From positions 1 to 41,128 of the IMG/VR virus record IMGVR_UViG_3300030099_001885: a DNA stretch of 41,128 nucleotides. One strand, written 5' to 3'. This DNA is from a virus. Both the position numbers and the translations under genes were made by a program. Numbering within the stretch: position 1 is the stretch's first letter; every line of letters begins with the position of its first letter. Below are positions 20,889 through 26,853 of this stretch, in pieces. A model generated the notes under the pieces. It did not search any database. It was not told the origin of the DNA and was given only the letters and a program-made list of their open reading frames with translations.

Positions 20889-21431
20889 ATGAAGTTTGAC
20901 TTTACTTCTAACAAAGCAGCTAAGGCTGCTCGTGATGCTATGATGACTATCATCAGCATCGTAACCCTCTCGTTCAACACCAAAGATGGCTGGTCAGTCT
21001 TGGCTACCACCATCTTGGGTGGTGGTGCAACTCAGAACAAGAACCTCTTGGGCTTCAAGTTCTCTGCTGCTCAGCTCACCAAGGCTATCAAGGAAGGTCA
21101 CGCCCGTAACAAGCGTATCCAACCAATGGTTTCCTCCGAGCGTACCACTCCCTGCTACGAGTACTCCGTCGTTGATGGCGTGCTCAATGTTGTGCCTGTC
21201 TTCCCAGATGAGATTGTTCCTTTTCACGAAGACGCACTCGACGGCTTCCGAGTGAAGCTTTCTCACCCTCAAGGGACGGATGCCTCCGCCTTGGAGATCG
21301 TCAATGCTCTTCGCAAGTACGACCCCAAGGGTATGGACTACTCCAACCCACCCAAGGGTACTCTTATCTTCTCGTTGCACTGCGTCTACAACGCACGGCA
21401 ACTCAATGCTCTCGCCTCAGTTAATGCGTAA
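20889..21431 (+). CDS. Unknown 180-aa protein, GC-rich early-type gene
   Basis: 180 aa with no recognised domain. The N-terminus is Lys/Ala-rich with a moderately hydrophobic stretch (MMTIISIVTLSF, about residues 18-29), then a compact soluble-looking protein. The upstream ribosome site is weak (GAAAGAT). Codon use differs sharply from the virion genes: many C-ending codons (ATC, AAC, CTC, TCC) and few TTA or AGA. It sits alone between a structured RNA region and two hairpins resembling terminators, which looks like a separately controlled and perhaps strongly expressed unit. A role in early host takeover is possible but is only inference. Confidence 0.75.
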   Translation: MKFDFTSNKAAKAARDAMMTIISIVTLSFNTKDGWSVLATTILGGGATQNKNLLGFKFSAAQLTKAIKEGHARNKRIQPMVSSERTTPCYEYSVVDGVLNVVPVFPDEIVPFHEDALDGFRVKLSHPQGTDASALEIVNALRKYDPKGMDYSNPPKGTLIFSLHCVYNARQLNALASVNA

Positions 21432-21460
21432 CAGCTGAGGCAGCTGCCCGCCACACACAG

Positions 21461-21493
21461 CCTCGGTCCTCCTAGCGGGGGACTGAGGTCTTT
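21461..21493 (+). terminator. Hairpin, likely intrinsic terminator
   Basis: CCTCGGTCCTCC pairs with GGGGGACTGAGG (12 bp, two G-U pairs) around a TAGC loop, followed by TCTTT. The T-tract is short, so termination strength is uncertain. It lies 29 bp after the 180-aa gene. Confidence 0.6.
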
Positions 21494-21507
21494 GCCAACC
21501 ACTGTCC

Positions 21508-21543
21508 CACTGGGACGCTAGCCACTGGGCTGGTATCACTGGG
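21508..21543 (+). repeat. Three CACTGGG repeats at 14-15 bp spacing
   Basis: CACTGGG occurs at 21508, 21523 and 21537. The first copy lies in a 5-bp hairpin with a 3-base loop (GTCCC-ACT-GGGAC); the second is in a 6-bp hairpin with a 4-base loop. Possible protein binding sites or part of a structured leader; function unknown. Confidence 0.5.
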
Positions 21544-21630
21544 AATCTGGGCTACTAACTCGGGTAACTGGTGTGGTGGGTGGTGACTGTGGGGTCTAAC
21601 CGTGGCCAACCCACAGAAATCTGCCACAAT

Positions 21631-21670
21631 CAGGGTCTAGGTCTGTCTGTACCTAGGCACCTGCTTTTTT
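21631..21670 (+). terminator. Intrinsic terminator
   Basis: CAGG...CTAGGT pairs with ACCTAG...CCTG (10 bp with a small internal loop) around CTGTCTGT, followed at once by C and six T. It closes the non-coding stretch before the 106-aa gene. Confidence 0.75.
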
Positions 21671-21695
21671 CCACAGACAATTAAGGATATCATTA

Positions 21696-22016
21696 ATGAA
21701 TGATAAGAAGCGAGTTTACAGTTTCAAAACTCCTCACAACTTGTACCCTATGGGGTATGAGTACATTAAGATAGCTTGGAATGATCGTCATGAAGATGAT
21801 CAGTTTGATAGCCGTCAGGCTGTAGAACATGCTGTCAAGCGTGCTGAGTTTGCATTTGTAAAGGCTTTGAGCAATGACCCTTACGTTAGGGACATCTTAG
21901 AAGCTACCGTTCCTGTACCTAATCCAACTGACCAGCAGCGTAAGCTGACCCGGATAGTTGGGCTTAGTGAGGGGATGCCTGAATCGTGGAATCAGTTTAA
22001 GAGAGGTGAATTCTAA
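21696..22016 (+). CDS. Unknown 106-aa protein
   Basis: 106 aa, soluble, no recognised domain. The start has AAGGA about eight bases upstream. The sequence is rich in charged and aromatic residues at the N-terminus (YEYIKIAWNDRHEDD) and has a long helix (about 35-60). Its last base is the first base of the next gene (TAATG), so the pair is translationally coupled. It follows an intrinsic terminator and therefore probably needs its own promoter nearby. Function unknown. Confidence 0.75.
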   Translation: MNDKKRVYSFKTPHNLYPMGYEYIKIAWNDRHEDDQFDSRQAVEHAVKRAEFAFVKALSNDPYVRDILEATVPVPNPTDQQRKLTRIVGLSEGMPESWNQFKRGEF

Positions 22017-22231
22017 TGGCTGATAAATTATCTCATAATGAAGTTGTTGAGCTTAGAGAGCTTAGGTTAGATAGGTCTGCTTATCTAGATAAGATCAGAC
22101 AGCTTGAGAACAAGAATCGTAGTATGAAGATTGAGATTAACTGTCTTCGTGCTAAGGTTGAAGCCTATCATTTGACTGATAAAGAAATTGTTGCTGAAAC
22201 AATTCGCAGATTGAAGGAAGGCTTGTCTTAA
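22016..22231 (+). CDS. Small coiled-coil protein, unknown function
   Basis: 71 aa. The start overlaps the previous stop. Residues about 10-50 form a highly charged helix with heptad-like leucines (ELRELRLDRSAYLDKIRQLE), predicted by eye as a coiled coil, so it is likely a small oligomeric protein. It is followed 19 bp later by an intrinsic terminator, so it ends a two-gene unit. No family recognised. Confidence 0.7.
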   Translation: MADKLSHNEVVELRELRLDRSAYLDKIRQLENKNRSMKIEINCLRAKVEAYHLTDKEIVAETIRRLKEGLS

Positions 22232-22250
22232 AGCGGAGAGTTGAAGAGAT

Positions 22251-22284
22251 GGATGGCACTGGGGAAACCTAGTGTCATCCTTTT
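22251..22284 (+). terminator. Intrinsic terminator
   Basis: GGATGGCACT pairs with AGTGTCATCC (10 bp) around GGGGAAACCT, followed by TTTTACTTT. It closes the unit 21696-22231. Confidence 0.8.
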
Positions 22285-22297
22285 ACTTTCTCCTCGT

Positions 22298-22363
22298 GAC
22301 CTGTCTCCGGCAAGAGGCAGGTCGCCTTTGGTGTCACTCTGGCACCAACCCTGTTACGGGTTA
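22298..22363 (+). other. Hairpin cluster in the leader of the 590-aa RNA polymerase gene
   Basis: A 10-bp stem (22298-22307 with 22314-22323), an 8-bp stem TTGGTGTC/GGCACCAA (22328-22348) and a short AACCC/GGGTT stem follow one another before the polymerase gene. Possible RNA processing site or translational control element; the T-tracts are too short for strong terminators. Confidence 0.5.
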
Positions 22364-22393
22364 GTAACAATTACTTAAATAAGGAATCTACTT

Positions 22394-24166
22394 ATGCAAA
22401 AGTGGATGACTGACCTCATCTCCCGTGTGGAGGATGAGTGTGGGATCTCTGTCACCACGGAGATCAAGAACATGTTGTGGGATGGCCGGACTAAGGCTTA
22501 CATCGTCAACGCTCTGCGTAAGACGGTGATGGTCCACTGCTCCGGTAAGTACGCACAGGATCCGTCCTATGCCGAACGAGCACTGTTTGCCACCATGGTT
22601 ACTAATGGGCTGACAAGTCCTGAGGAACGCCGTGAGGGTCGTGTGCTCTTTGATCCCCCTGAGCTGGCTGAACGCCGTGCTCTTGTGTCTAAGAACGTAC
22701 ATGTCAATGTGCCGGATGCCTATCGTGAGTCTCTTGCGTGGGCTCAGGCTACCCCTTACCGGGTGAACACTGACATGCTTGGACTGCTCATGGAGGCTAA
22801 CCTGCTCGAAGAGTGGGAAGCTGAAGAAGCAATGCGTGTTGTCGCTGAGAACGATGGTATCTTCTACCTCGATTGCTTCATGGATTTCCGTGGTCGTACC
22901 TATACGAATCACTATGGCAGCCTGTCTCCTCAGGCTAACCAGAACGTTCGTGCTCTGGTCGACTTTGGTTACGAGACTCCTGTTGGATTGTGCAATGACA
23001 ACTACAACATGCTGATGGGTGTGTTGGAGGAAGAGTATGATGTCAACTGGGATAACTACACCAAGATCCTGCAAGATGCAAAGTCAATCCTTGCTAACAA
23101 GACATATGGTAAGAAGAGTGCGGGTGTGGTCCGTGCTGCTATGTGTCTCAAGGAGATTGCTACGACTGGCAAGTCTGCGTACATTGTACAGCAGGATGCT
23201 ACTTGCTCTGGCTTCCAGCACATGGCTGCGATTCTTCGTGATCGTGATCTGGGTAGTCTGGTCAACTTAACAAGTGGACCTCGTAGTGACTTGTACATGG
23301 CTGCTACTGAATTCCTGTGTGAACAGGGAACAGCAGTGGGTGTGTTCTTAGCTGACCACAACCCTAAGGTTGTGAGATCTGAACTCGCCAAGCCAACTGT
23401 CATGCTTACAGGCTATGCCTCTACTGCTGAGGCACTGGCTCTGTCATACCTTGGGTATGATGGCAAGGCAGAGTACATGGACAAGTCTGGCGAACCTGTG
23501 GTTGCCACAAGGTTCAAGGATGTGAAGCAGGCACTCAAGCAAGGTGCTGATGTTAACTTCAATCCTGATTCAATTATGACTGAATGGTTGAATGGTCGGA
23601 CTGGTGAGAAAGCTATGTATGCTGCTCTCACCTTTGCTCGTGAGTTTCAAGAGGCACTGTTCACGCTGTGTCCTTCAGTCAAGGAACTCATTACTTCAAT
23701 CAAGGGTGCTGCATTGTCGCACTTTAGTAAGACTGGTACTACGTTTGCGTGGGTTACACCACTCGACTTGTACATTGAACTTTCCCCTTGGAAAGTCATG
23801 GAAGATACACACACTGTGTCCTTCCAGTCTGCTGGAGTACGCAAGTCCATGAAAGTCTTGTCTCTCAAACTAGACCAAATGGGTGGTGCCGCTGGGGCTC
23901 TCCCCAACTTGATTCACTCACTGGATGCTTGCCTTGTTCATATGGTGAACCTTGCCCGTGTCGGGCTAGGTATGCCATGGGCTGACATCCATGACTCCTT
24001 TGGCTCCACTGTTGGAGATGTAAAGCGGACTGTTGAACTAGTCAATGACGCTTTCACGCAGGTTCACACTGAGTTTGACGTTAACAATGTCTTGCGTCTT
24101 CACGCTAGACCTATCTTGTCAAAGGGTGATCTCTGCCTGAGTGAGCTCGAACAGATCGTCTTCTGA
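22394..24166 (+). CDS. Single-subunit (T7-family) RNA polymerase 1, 590 aa
   Basis: DNA-directed RNA polymerase of the T7/mitochondrial family. All core motifs are present: DFRGR (D164-R168); motif A QQDATCSGFQH with catalytic D268; motif B with R328, K333 and Y341 in KPTVMLTGYA; HSLD (508-511); and motif C IHDSFG with catalytic D534. T7 glycine 640 is replaced by alanine, and one extra residue separates R328 and K333. At 590 aa against 883 in T7 it has only about 160 residues before DFRGR, so most of the N-terminal promoter-binding domain is missing. N4 RNA polymerases I/II are similarly minimal and rely on helper proteins. The start has AAGGA. Codon use is GC-richer than in the virion genes. 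It is a stand-alone unit between structured leaders and a terminator-like hairpin. Confidence 0.92.
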   Translation: MQKWMTDLISRVEDECGISVTTEIKNMLWDGRTKAYIVNALRKTVMVHCSGKYAQDPSYAERALFATMVTNGLTSPEERREGRVLFDPPELAERRALVSKNVHVNVPDAYRESLAWAQATPYRVNTDMLGLLMEANLLEEWEAEEAMRVVAENDGIFYLDCFMDFRGRTYTNHYGSLSPQANQNVRALVDFGYETPVGLCNDNYNMLMGVLEEEYDVNWDNYTKILQDAKSILANKTYGKKSAGVVRAAMCLKEIATTGKSAYIVQQDATCSGFQHMAAILRDRDLGSLVNLTSGPRSDLYMAATEFLCEQGTAVGVFLADHNPKVVRSELAKPTVMLTGYASTAEALALSYLGYDGKAEYMDKSGEPVVATRFKDVKQALKQGADVNFNPDSIMTEWLNGRTGEKAMYAALTFAREFQEALFTLCPSVKELITSIKGAALSHFSKTGTTFAWVTPLDLYIELSPWKVMEDTHTVSFQSAGVRKSMKVLSLKLDQMGGAAGALPNLIHSLDACLVHMVNLARVGLGMPWADIHDSFGSTVGDVKRTVELVNDAFTQVHTEFDVNNVLRLHARPILSKGDLCLSELEQIVF

Positions 24167-24186
24167 TCTGAACCCTCACTCTACTG

Positions 24187-24219
24187 GGGTGCTAGTACTA
24201 ACGTGCTAGTACCCTATTT
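24187..24219 (+). terminator. Long hairpin, probable terminator of RNA polymerase 1 gene
   Basis: GGGTGCTAGTAC pairs with GTGCTAGTACCC (12 bp including two wobble pairs) around TAAC, followed by TATTT. GTGCTAGTAC also reads as a direct repeat. The T-tract is weak. Confidence 0.6.
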
Positions 24220-24433
24220 GCCAACTAATATACTATTACACTAAATTCTAATAACTGTGGTGGTAACGTGGGTAGTGTGGTGTGGTTTGTGGTTATCTAC
24301 GGACGCAGGAATCCCGTGAGGGTCCCCCCCGCTATCGCGGGTCCCCCCCAAGCAACCCCGGGATATCCAGCGTCCTAGGCGACCCGCCCGGATGGGCCGG
24401 TGGGGGTCAAGTCAACTTCATAGGAGACTAAAC
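24220..24433 (+). other. Non-coding stretch with G/T-rich segment and C7 repeats
   Basis: No gene seen. 24255-24295 is G/T-rich on the + strand (repeated TGTGG). GGGTCCCCCCC occurs twice, at 24320-24330 and 24339-24349; between and overlapping them is a CCCGC-TATC-GCGGG hairpin (24328-24341). The composition is strikingly unlike the AT-rich surroundings. It may hold a promoter, a protein-binding site or a G-rich structure on the other strand. Confidence 0.5.
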
Positions 24434-24721
24434 ATGAAGGTGAATGTTATGGATACTCGTTCCAAATACGAGACTATGGTGGCTGAAGGCAAGGCTGCTG
24501 TGGTGAAAGGTATTGCCTGTGGTCCCACTGGGGCTAAACAACAAGTAGCCAAGCAAGTGTGTGAGGCTAATGGAATCTCACTGGAGAAAACAGTGAAGAA
24601 GATGAAAGACTACACCAAGATGGATGATGCTGTGTTGGCAAACATTCTGTCGATGGATCATGTCAGTGATGACAAGAAAGCCGCTGTGCAAGCAGAGGTT
24701 GATCGGAGGGCAAATGCCTAA
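24434..24721 (+). CDS. Unknown 95-aa basic protein
   Basis: 95 aa. ATG 24434 is chosen because AGGAG lies eight bases upstream; an earlier in-frame ATG (24392) falls in the C-rich non-coding stretch. The protein is Lys/Ala-rich and probably helical, with a segment (TGAKQQVAKQVCEANGISLEKTV) that might be a helix-turn-helix, although no clear match is visible. The gene overlaps the next HTH gene by 8 bp. It lies after a terminator-like hairpin and GC-rich stretch, so it probably starts a new unit. Function unknown. Confidence 0.7.
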   Translation: MKVNVMDTRSKYETMVAEGKAAVVKGIACGPTGAKQQVAKQVCEANGISLEKTVKKMKDYTKMDDAVLANILSMDHVSDDKKAAVQAEVDRRANA

Positions 24722-24944
24722 GTCAACACTATCGGATGCACGGATAGATTATCTGTATTATGAACAGGGTCTATCAACTAATCAAGTAGCAGCATGCCTT
24801 GGTTGTAGTGGTAATACTATTCATAAGAATCTTAAACGACGTGGTAAGAAACTACGTCCAACAGGTCGCCATGTAATACGGACAATCAACTTGTCTGGTG
24901 ACTGGCGTAAACAACTGAACTCATACTTACGCAAGAGTAAGTAA
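24714..24944 (+). CDS. Small helix-turn-helix DNA-binding protein
   Basis: 76 aa. ATG 24714 has GGAGGG upstream, which decides this start over the longer frame. Residues about 5-40 form a homeodomain-like helix-turn-helix of the resolvase/sigma-region-4 type: an acidic-aromatic first helix (ARIDYLYYEQG), LSTNQVAACLGCS, then a recognition helix (GNTIHKNLKRRG). The C-terminus is basic. It likely binds DNA, for example at promoters of the adjoining non-coding regions or on host DNA. It is translationally coupled to the previous gene and followed by 689 bp of non-coding, structured DNA. Confidence 0.7.
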   Translation: MPKSTLSDARIDYLYYEQGLSTNQVAACLGCSGNTIHKNLKRRGKKLRPTGRHVIRTINLSGDWRKQLNSYLRKSK

Positions 24945-25300
24945 TAAACTATTTCACTAGCCTAATTAACTAGTGACTAGCCGTGGCGGAATAACTCTTT
25001 AACAGAGGAGTAACGCACAACTACCAAGAGAGTGACCTCTCTAGCAGAGTCCAATCGGATGAGCTAACCTTAGTCAGGTTCGTGTAGGTGGTACAAAGTA
25101 GGGATACTAGAACTTGATCTGTTCCTGAAACGTTGTGGGTAAACAAGCAATCCCACCGGCACCAAACTACTAGACAAGATGCCCACCCTTGGGACAGTGC
25201 GGATTGTCAAACATTTGATAACATTATCACCCGGACTGAAATGTTCGCGTTAACATGTGTGCTGTTATCAACGCCTTACCCCACAGGTGTAAAGAGGTGG

Positions 25301-25338
25301 GTAGCAGGGGTGCGATTCTGCTAAACCAACGCACAACA
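25301..25338 (+). repeat. Pseudoknot-forming repeat, copy 1
   Basis: Begins GTAGCAGGGGTGCG and ends CCAACGCACAACA. AGCAG can pair with CTGCT and GTGCG with CGCAC, in interleaved order, which is the layout of an H-type pseudoknot. Confidence 0.6.
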
Positions 25339-25407
25339 GATTAAATCTCAAATTGACGAAATGGAAGCCTTGTGTGTCCTTGACGACCTTGCTGATGTCT
25401 TTCTTGA

Positions 25408-25443
25408 GTAGCAGGGGTGCGTCTGTTTAGCCAACGCACAACA
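25408..25443 (+). repeat. Pseudoknot-forming repeat, copy 2
   Basis: Same ends as copy 1 (GTAGCAGGGGTGCG ... CCAACGCACAACA), starting 107 bp later. In the middle CTGCT is replaced by CTGTT, which still pairs with AGCAG through one G-U pair, so the interleaved pairing is kept while the sequence and loop lengths change. Confidence 0.6.
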
Positions 25444-25534
25444 AACTATGGGGCTGGTATAGTGCATGATTAACCCCCAAACAGGTACGCTGGGACCTGC
25501 TACCAAAACACAGCATTCAACAAGGTAATTGTGG

Positions 25535-25592
25535 AAACACTAGTAACTTGAGTGATCAACACTTGAGTTGCTAGTGTTTTATTTTTGTTTTT
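25535..25592 (+). terminator. Very strong intrinsic terminator
   Basis: A 20-bp stem starting at AAACACTAG (25535), closing around ATCAA and ending CTAGTGTTT, is followed by TATTTTTGTTTTT. It is the strongest terminator in the window and separates the structured non-coding region from the small-gene cluster. Confidence 0.9.
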
Positions 25593-25633
25593 GGGGGTAT
25601 TTAGTGTGGCTACTGTGGTCACAAGGAGATAAC

Positions 25634-25720
25634 ATGTACCCAATCGAAGACGATTTCGATGATATTCAATGTGAAGACTTTTATGGAGATGAACATGAGG
25701 CCGTGGAAACTGACTCTTGA
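25634..25720 (+). CDS. 28-aa acidic small protein
   Basis: A short ORF with a good ribosome site (AAGGAGAT, three bases between it and ATG). The product has ten Asp/Glu residues and no basic residue. It overlaps the next gene by 26 bp in another frame, so it may serve mainly as a translational leader for that gene, or be a small acidic (DNA-mimic-like) protein. No family recognised. Confidence 0.5.
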   Translation: MYPIEDDFDDIQCEDFYGDEHEAVETDS

Positions 25721-26054
25721 TATCGACGCTACCCATAAGTATGATGGTGAAGGTAGTGGCACAAAGGTTGCATACTTTGTAGATACTATGGCTAGTAAAG
25801 CTTGGTGTCAAACTATTACATCATACAATATCAATGTGACTAGAAAGTATGGTTATCAACAGAACTATGATGATTCTTTCAAACGCTTTGAACTTGTAAT
25901 TAATGGTGAATTTCTAGACAAAGCATTGGAACAATGCCGTACAATTATGCGTTCATTGTCCGTTACATCTTACCTGAACTACTGTCAAGTAGAAAGAGAG
26001 TATCATAATGGAACGGAAGCAGAAGAAGAAGCCGAAGTTTCCCCGCCGTATTGA
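25695..26054 (+). CDS. Unknown 119-aa protein
   Basis: 119 aa. ATG 25695 is preferred (GGAG six bases upstream); earlier in-frame ATGs at 25659, 25683 and 25689 lie inside the 28-aa ORF without better sites. The protein is soluble, rich in Tyr/Asp and predicted alpha/beta (KLTLDIDATHKYD; RFELVINGEFLDKALEQC). It lies first in the small-gene chain after the strong terminator, so it probably belongs to an early or middle operon. No family recognised. Confidence 0.7.
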   Translation: MRPWKLTLDIDATHKYDGEGSGTKVAYFVDTMASKAWCQTITSYNINVTRKYGYQQNYDDSFKRFELVINGEFLDKALEQCRTIMRSLSVTSYLNYCQVEREYHNGTEAEEEAEVSPPY

Positions 26055-26166
26055 TTCGGATGGGGAAGTACGCCGCCCTAAGTCTAAGACTTGGGGTGGA
26101 GAACAACGTAGGTCTAACAGACAACAACAAAAAAGGAGACTCCGTGATGGAGACTACGACATTTAG
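26008..26166 (+). CDS. 52-aa highly basic protein
   Basis: A small ORF that bridges two accepted genes, overlapping the end of the 119-aa gene by 47 bp and the start of the next by 20 bp. Without it about 90 bp would be empty in a tightly packed cluster. The product begins MERKQKKKPKFPRR and contains QQQKRRLR; it is strongly positive and probably binds nucleic acid. The ribosome site is weak (AGAGAG). No family recognised; moderate doubt remains that it is translated. Confidence 0.5.
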   Translation: MERKQKKKPKFPRRIDSDGEVRRPKSKTWGGEQRRSNRQQQKRRLRDGDYDI

Positions 26167-26467
26167 GTATGACTGTACCCTTGAGGCAGATCATATTATT
26201 AAACAAGAGGTTCACTTTATTGAAGGACAATATTTCTTGGTTAGTAAGATTGATGGGCCTGAGACTATGGTCTTTCATTGTACTGAGGCAGGTAATGTCT
26301 TAGATTGGGGTGGAGAGTTTGCAGTCTATGAAGATATAGATATTGCAGAAACAGTGAAGAGATTCAAAGCTAAGGTTTGGAAACACAATATTATTAAGTT
26401 ATCAGATGAGCTGAAGGCTGAAGCCAATGCTTGTAACGAAAGGTTTAGACAAAGTGATGGGGAGTAG
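26147..26467 (+). CDS. Unknown 106-aa protein
   Basis: 106 aa. ATG 26147 is chosen for AGGAG eight bases upstream; the longer frame from 26051 would duplicate the basic ORF region in another frame. The protein looks like a small beta-rich domain (FRYDCTLEADHIIKQEV; GQYFLVSKIDG; GNVLDWGGEFAVY) with a helical C-terminus. Its end overlaps the lipoprotein start by 11 bp. Function unknown. Confidence 0.7.
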   Translation: METTTFRYDCTLEADHIIKQEVHFIEGQYFLVSKIDGPETMVFHCTEAGNVLDWGGEFAVYEDIDIAETVKRFKAKVWKHNIIKLSDELKAEANACNERFRQSDGE

Positions 26468-26639
26468 ACTCTTATTGTTTTTTCTTTGTGGCTGCTCGGC
26501 ACAACCCGTATTCGATCAGCCTGACATCAAGTTTAATGAACCTGCCGCCCTATACGGAGCTGGTGATCAGCTTGGTTATGATACTTTTATGGACTATGAA
26601 ATGATGGAGGCATTCAATGTCAGATTCATTTACGATTGA
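26457..26639 (+). CDS. Small lipoprotein (60 aa)
   Basis: 60 aa. The N-terminus MGSRLLLFFLCGC is a short lipoprotein signal: one Arg, a hydrophobic run, and a lipobox LCGC with lipidation Cys at residue 13. The mature part is short, acidic and has no further membrane segment. Family knowledge: small phage lipoproteins include Rz1-type spanins (Pro-rich, lysis) and lytic-conversion or superinfection-exclusion lipoproteins such as T5 Llp. The position in the early/middle small-gene cluster favours exclusion over lysis, but this is inference. The start overlaps the preceding gene. The ribosome site is weak (AAAGG, rather far away). Confidence 0.55.
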   Translation: MGSRLLLFFLCGCSAQPVFDQPDIKFNEPAALYGAGDQLGYDTFMDYEMMEAFNVRFIYD

Positions 26640-26853
26640 GGTTGAAGTAACTTCTCAATATTATGAGACTGTACAGTTTACATTCTCACAAGAAACACTT
26701 GACGTACTTAACTGTAAGAACAAAGATGAGCTTCTTGAAAAGATTCAGAACGAAGACATTGATGCTTGGGATTACTCAGAAGAAGAACACTGGGACTCTT
26801 ATGACAGTGAAGTAAAACAAATCTATTGGCAGGATGCCAAGCATGTTGTATAA
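26617..26853 (+). CDS. 78-aa acidic protein, unknown function
   Basis: 78 aa. GGAGG lies six bases before ATG 26617. The N-terminal half looks like beta strands (FTIEVEVTSQYYETVQFTF), the C-terminal half is rich in Asp, Glu, Trp and Tyr (EDIDAWDYSEEEHWDSYDSE). The strong negative charge could fit a DNA-mimic or protein inhibitor, but no family is recognised. It overlaps both neighbours by about 20 bp, so it is part of a coupled chain. Confidence 0.7.
   Translation: MSDSFTIEVEVTSQYYETVQFTFSQETLDVLNCKNKDELLEKIQNEDIDAWDYSEEEHWDSYDSEVKQIYWQDAKHVV

Larger units (their letters stand above)
24945..25592 (+). ncRNA. Long structured non-coding region, candidate large RNA ending at a strong terminator
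   Basis: About 650 bp with no credible gene. It holds many local stems: CACTAG/CTAGTG (24955-24975), AGAGAG-TGAC-CTCTCT, AACCT/AGGTT, GTGGG/CCCAC, AACATTT/AAATGTT, and GCGTT/AACGC with a further inner pairing. It then has two copies of a pseudoknot-forming repeat (25301-25443), CAGGT/ACCTG, and a 20-bp terminator hairpin with a T-rich tail. The size is similar to known large phage RNAs such as ROOL or GOLLD, but I see no match to either. It could be an independent RNA or a long leader; the terminator before the next gene favours an independent transcript. Confidence 0.5.

Noticed and set aside
21508-21543. CRISPR-like array
   Set aside because: The 7-bp repeats and 7-8 bp gaps are far too short, and there are no cas genes.
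22388-23074. 228-aa ORF on the minus strand
   Set aside because: It is opposite the well-supported RNA polymerase 1 motifs and shows no domain; a shadow of a GC-richer gene.
25133-25324. 63-aa ORF in the long non-coding region
   Set aside because: No ribosome site, odd composition, and it runs through hairpins and into the pseudoknot repeat; structured RNA is a better explanation.
25361-25411. 16-codon ORF between the two pseudoknot repeats (MEALCVLDDLADVFLE)
   Set aside because: The product looks like a plausible amphipathic helix, but there is no ribosome site and its stop falls in the second repeat; a leader-peptide role cannot be supported.
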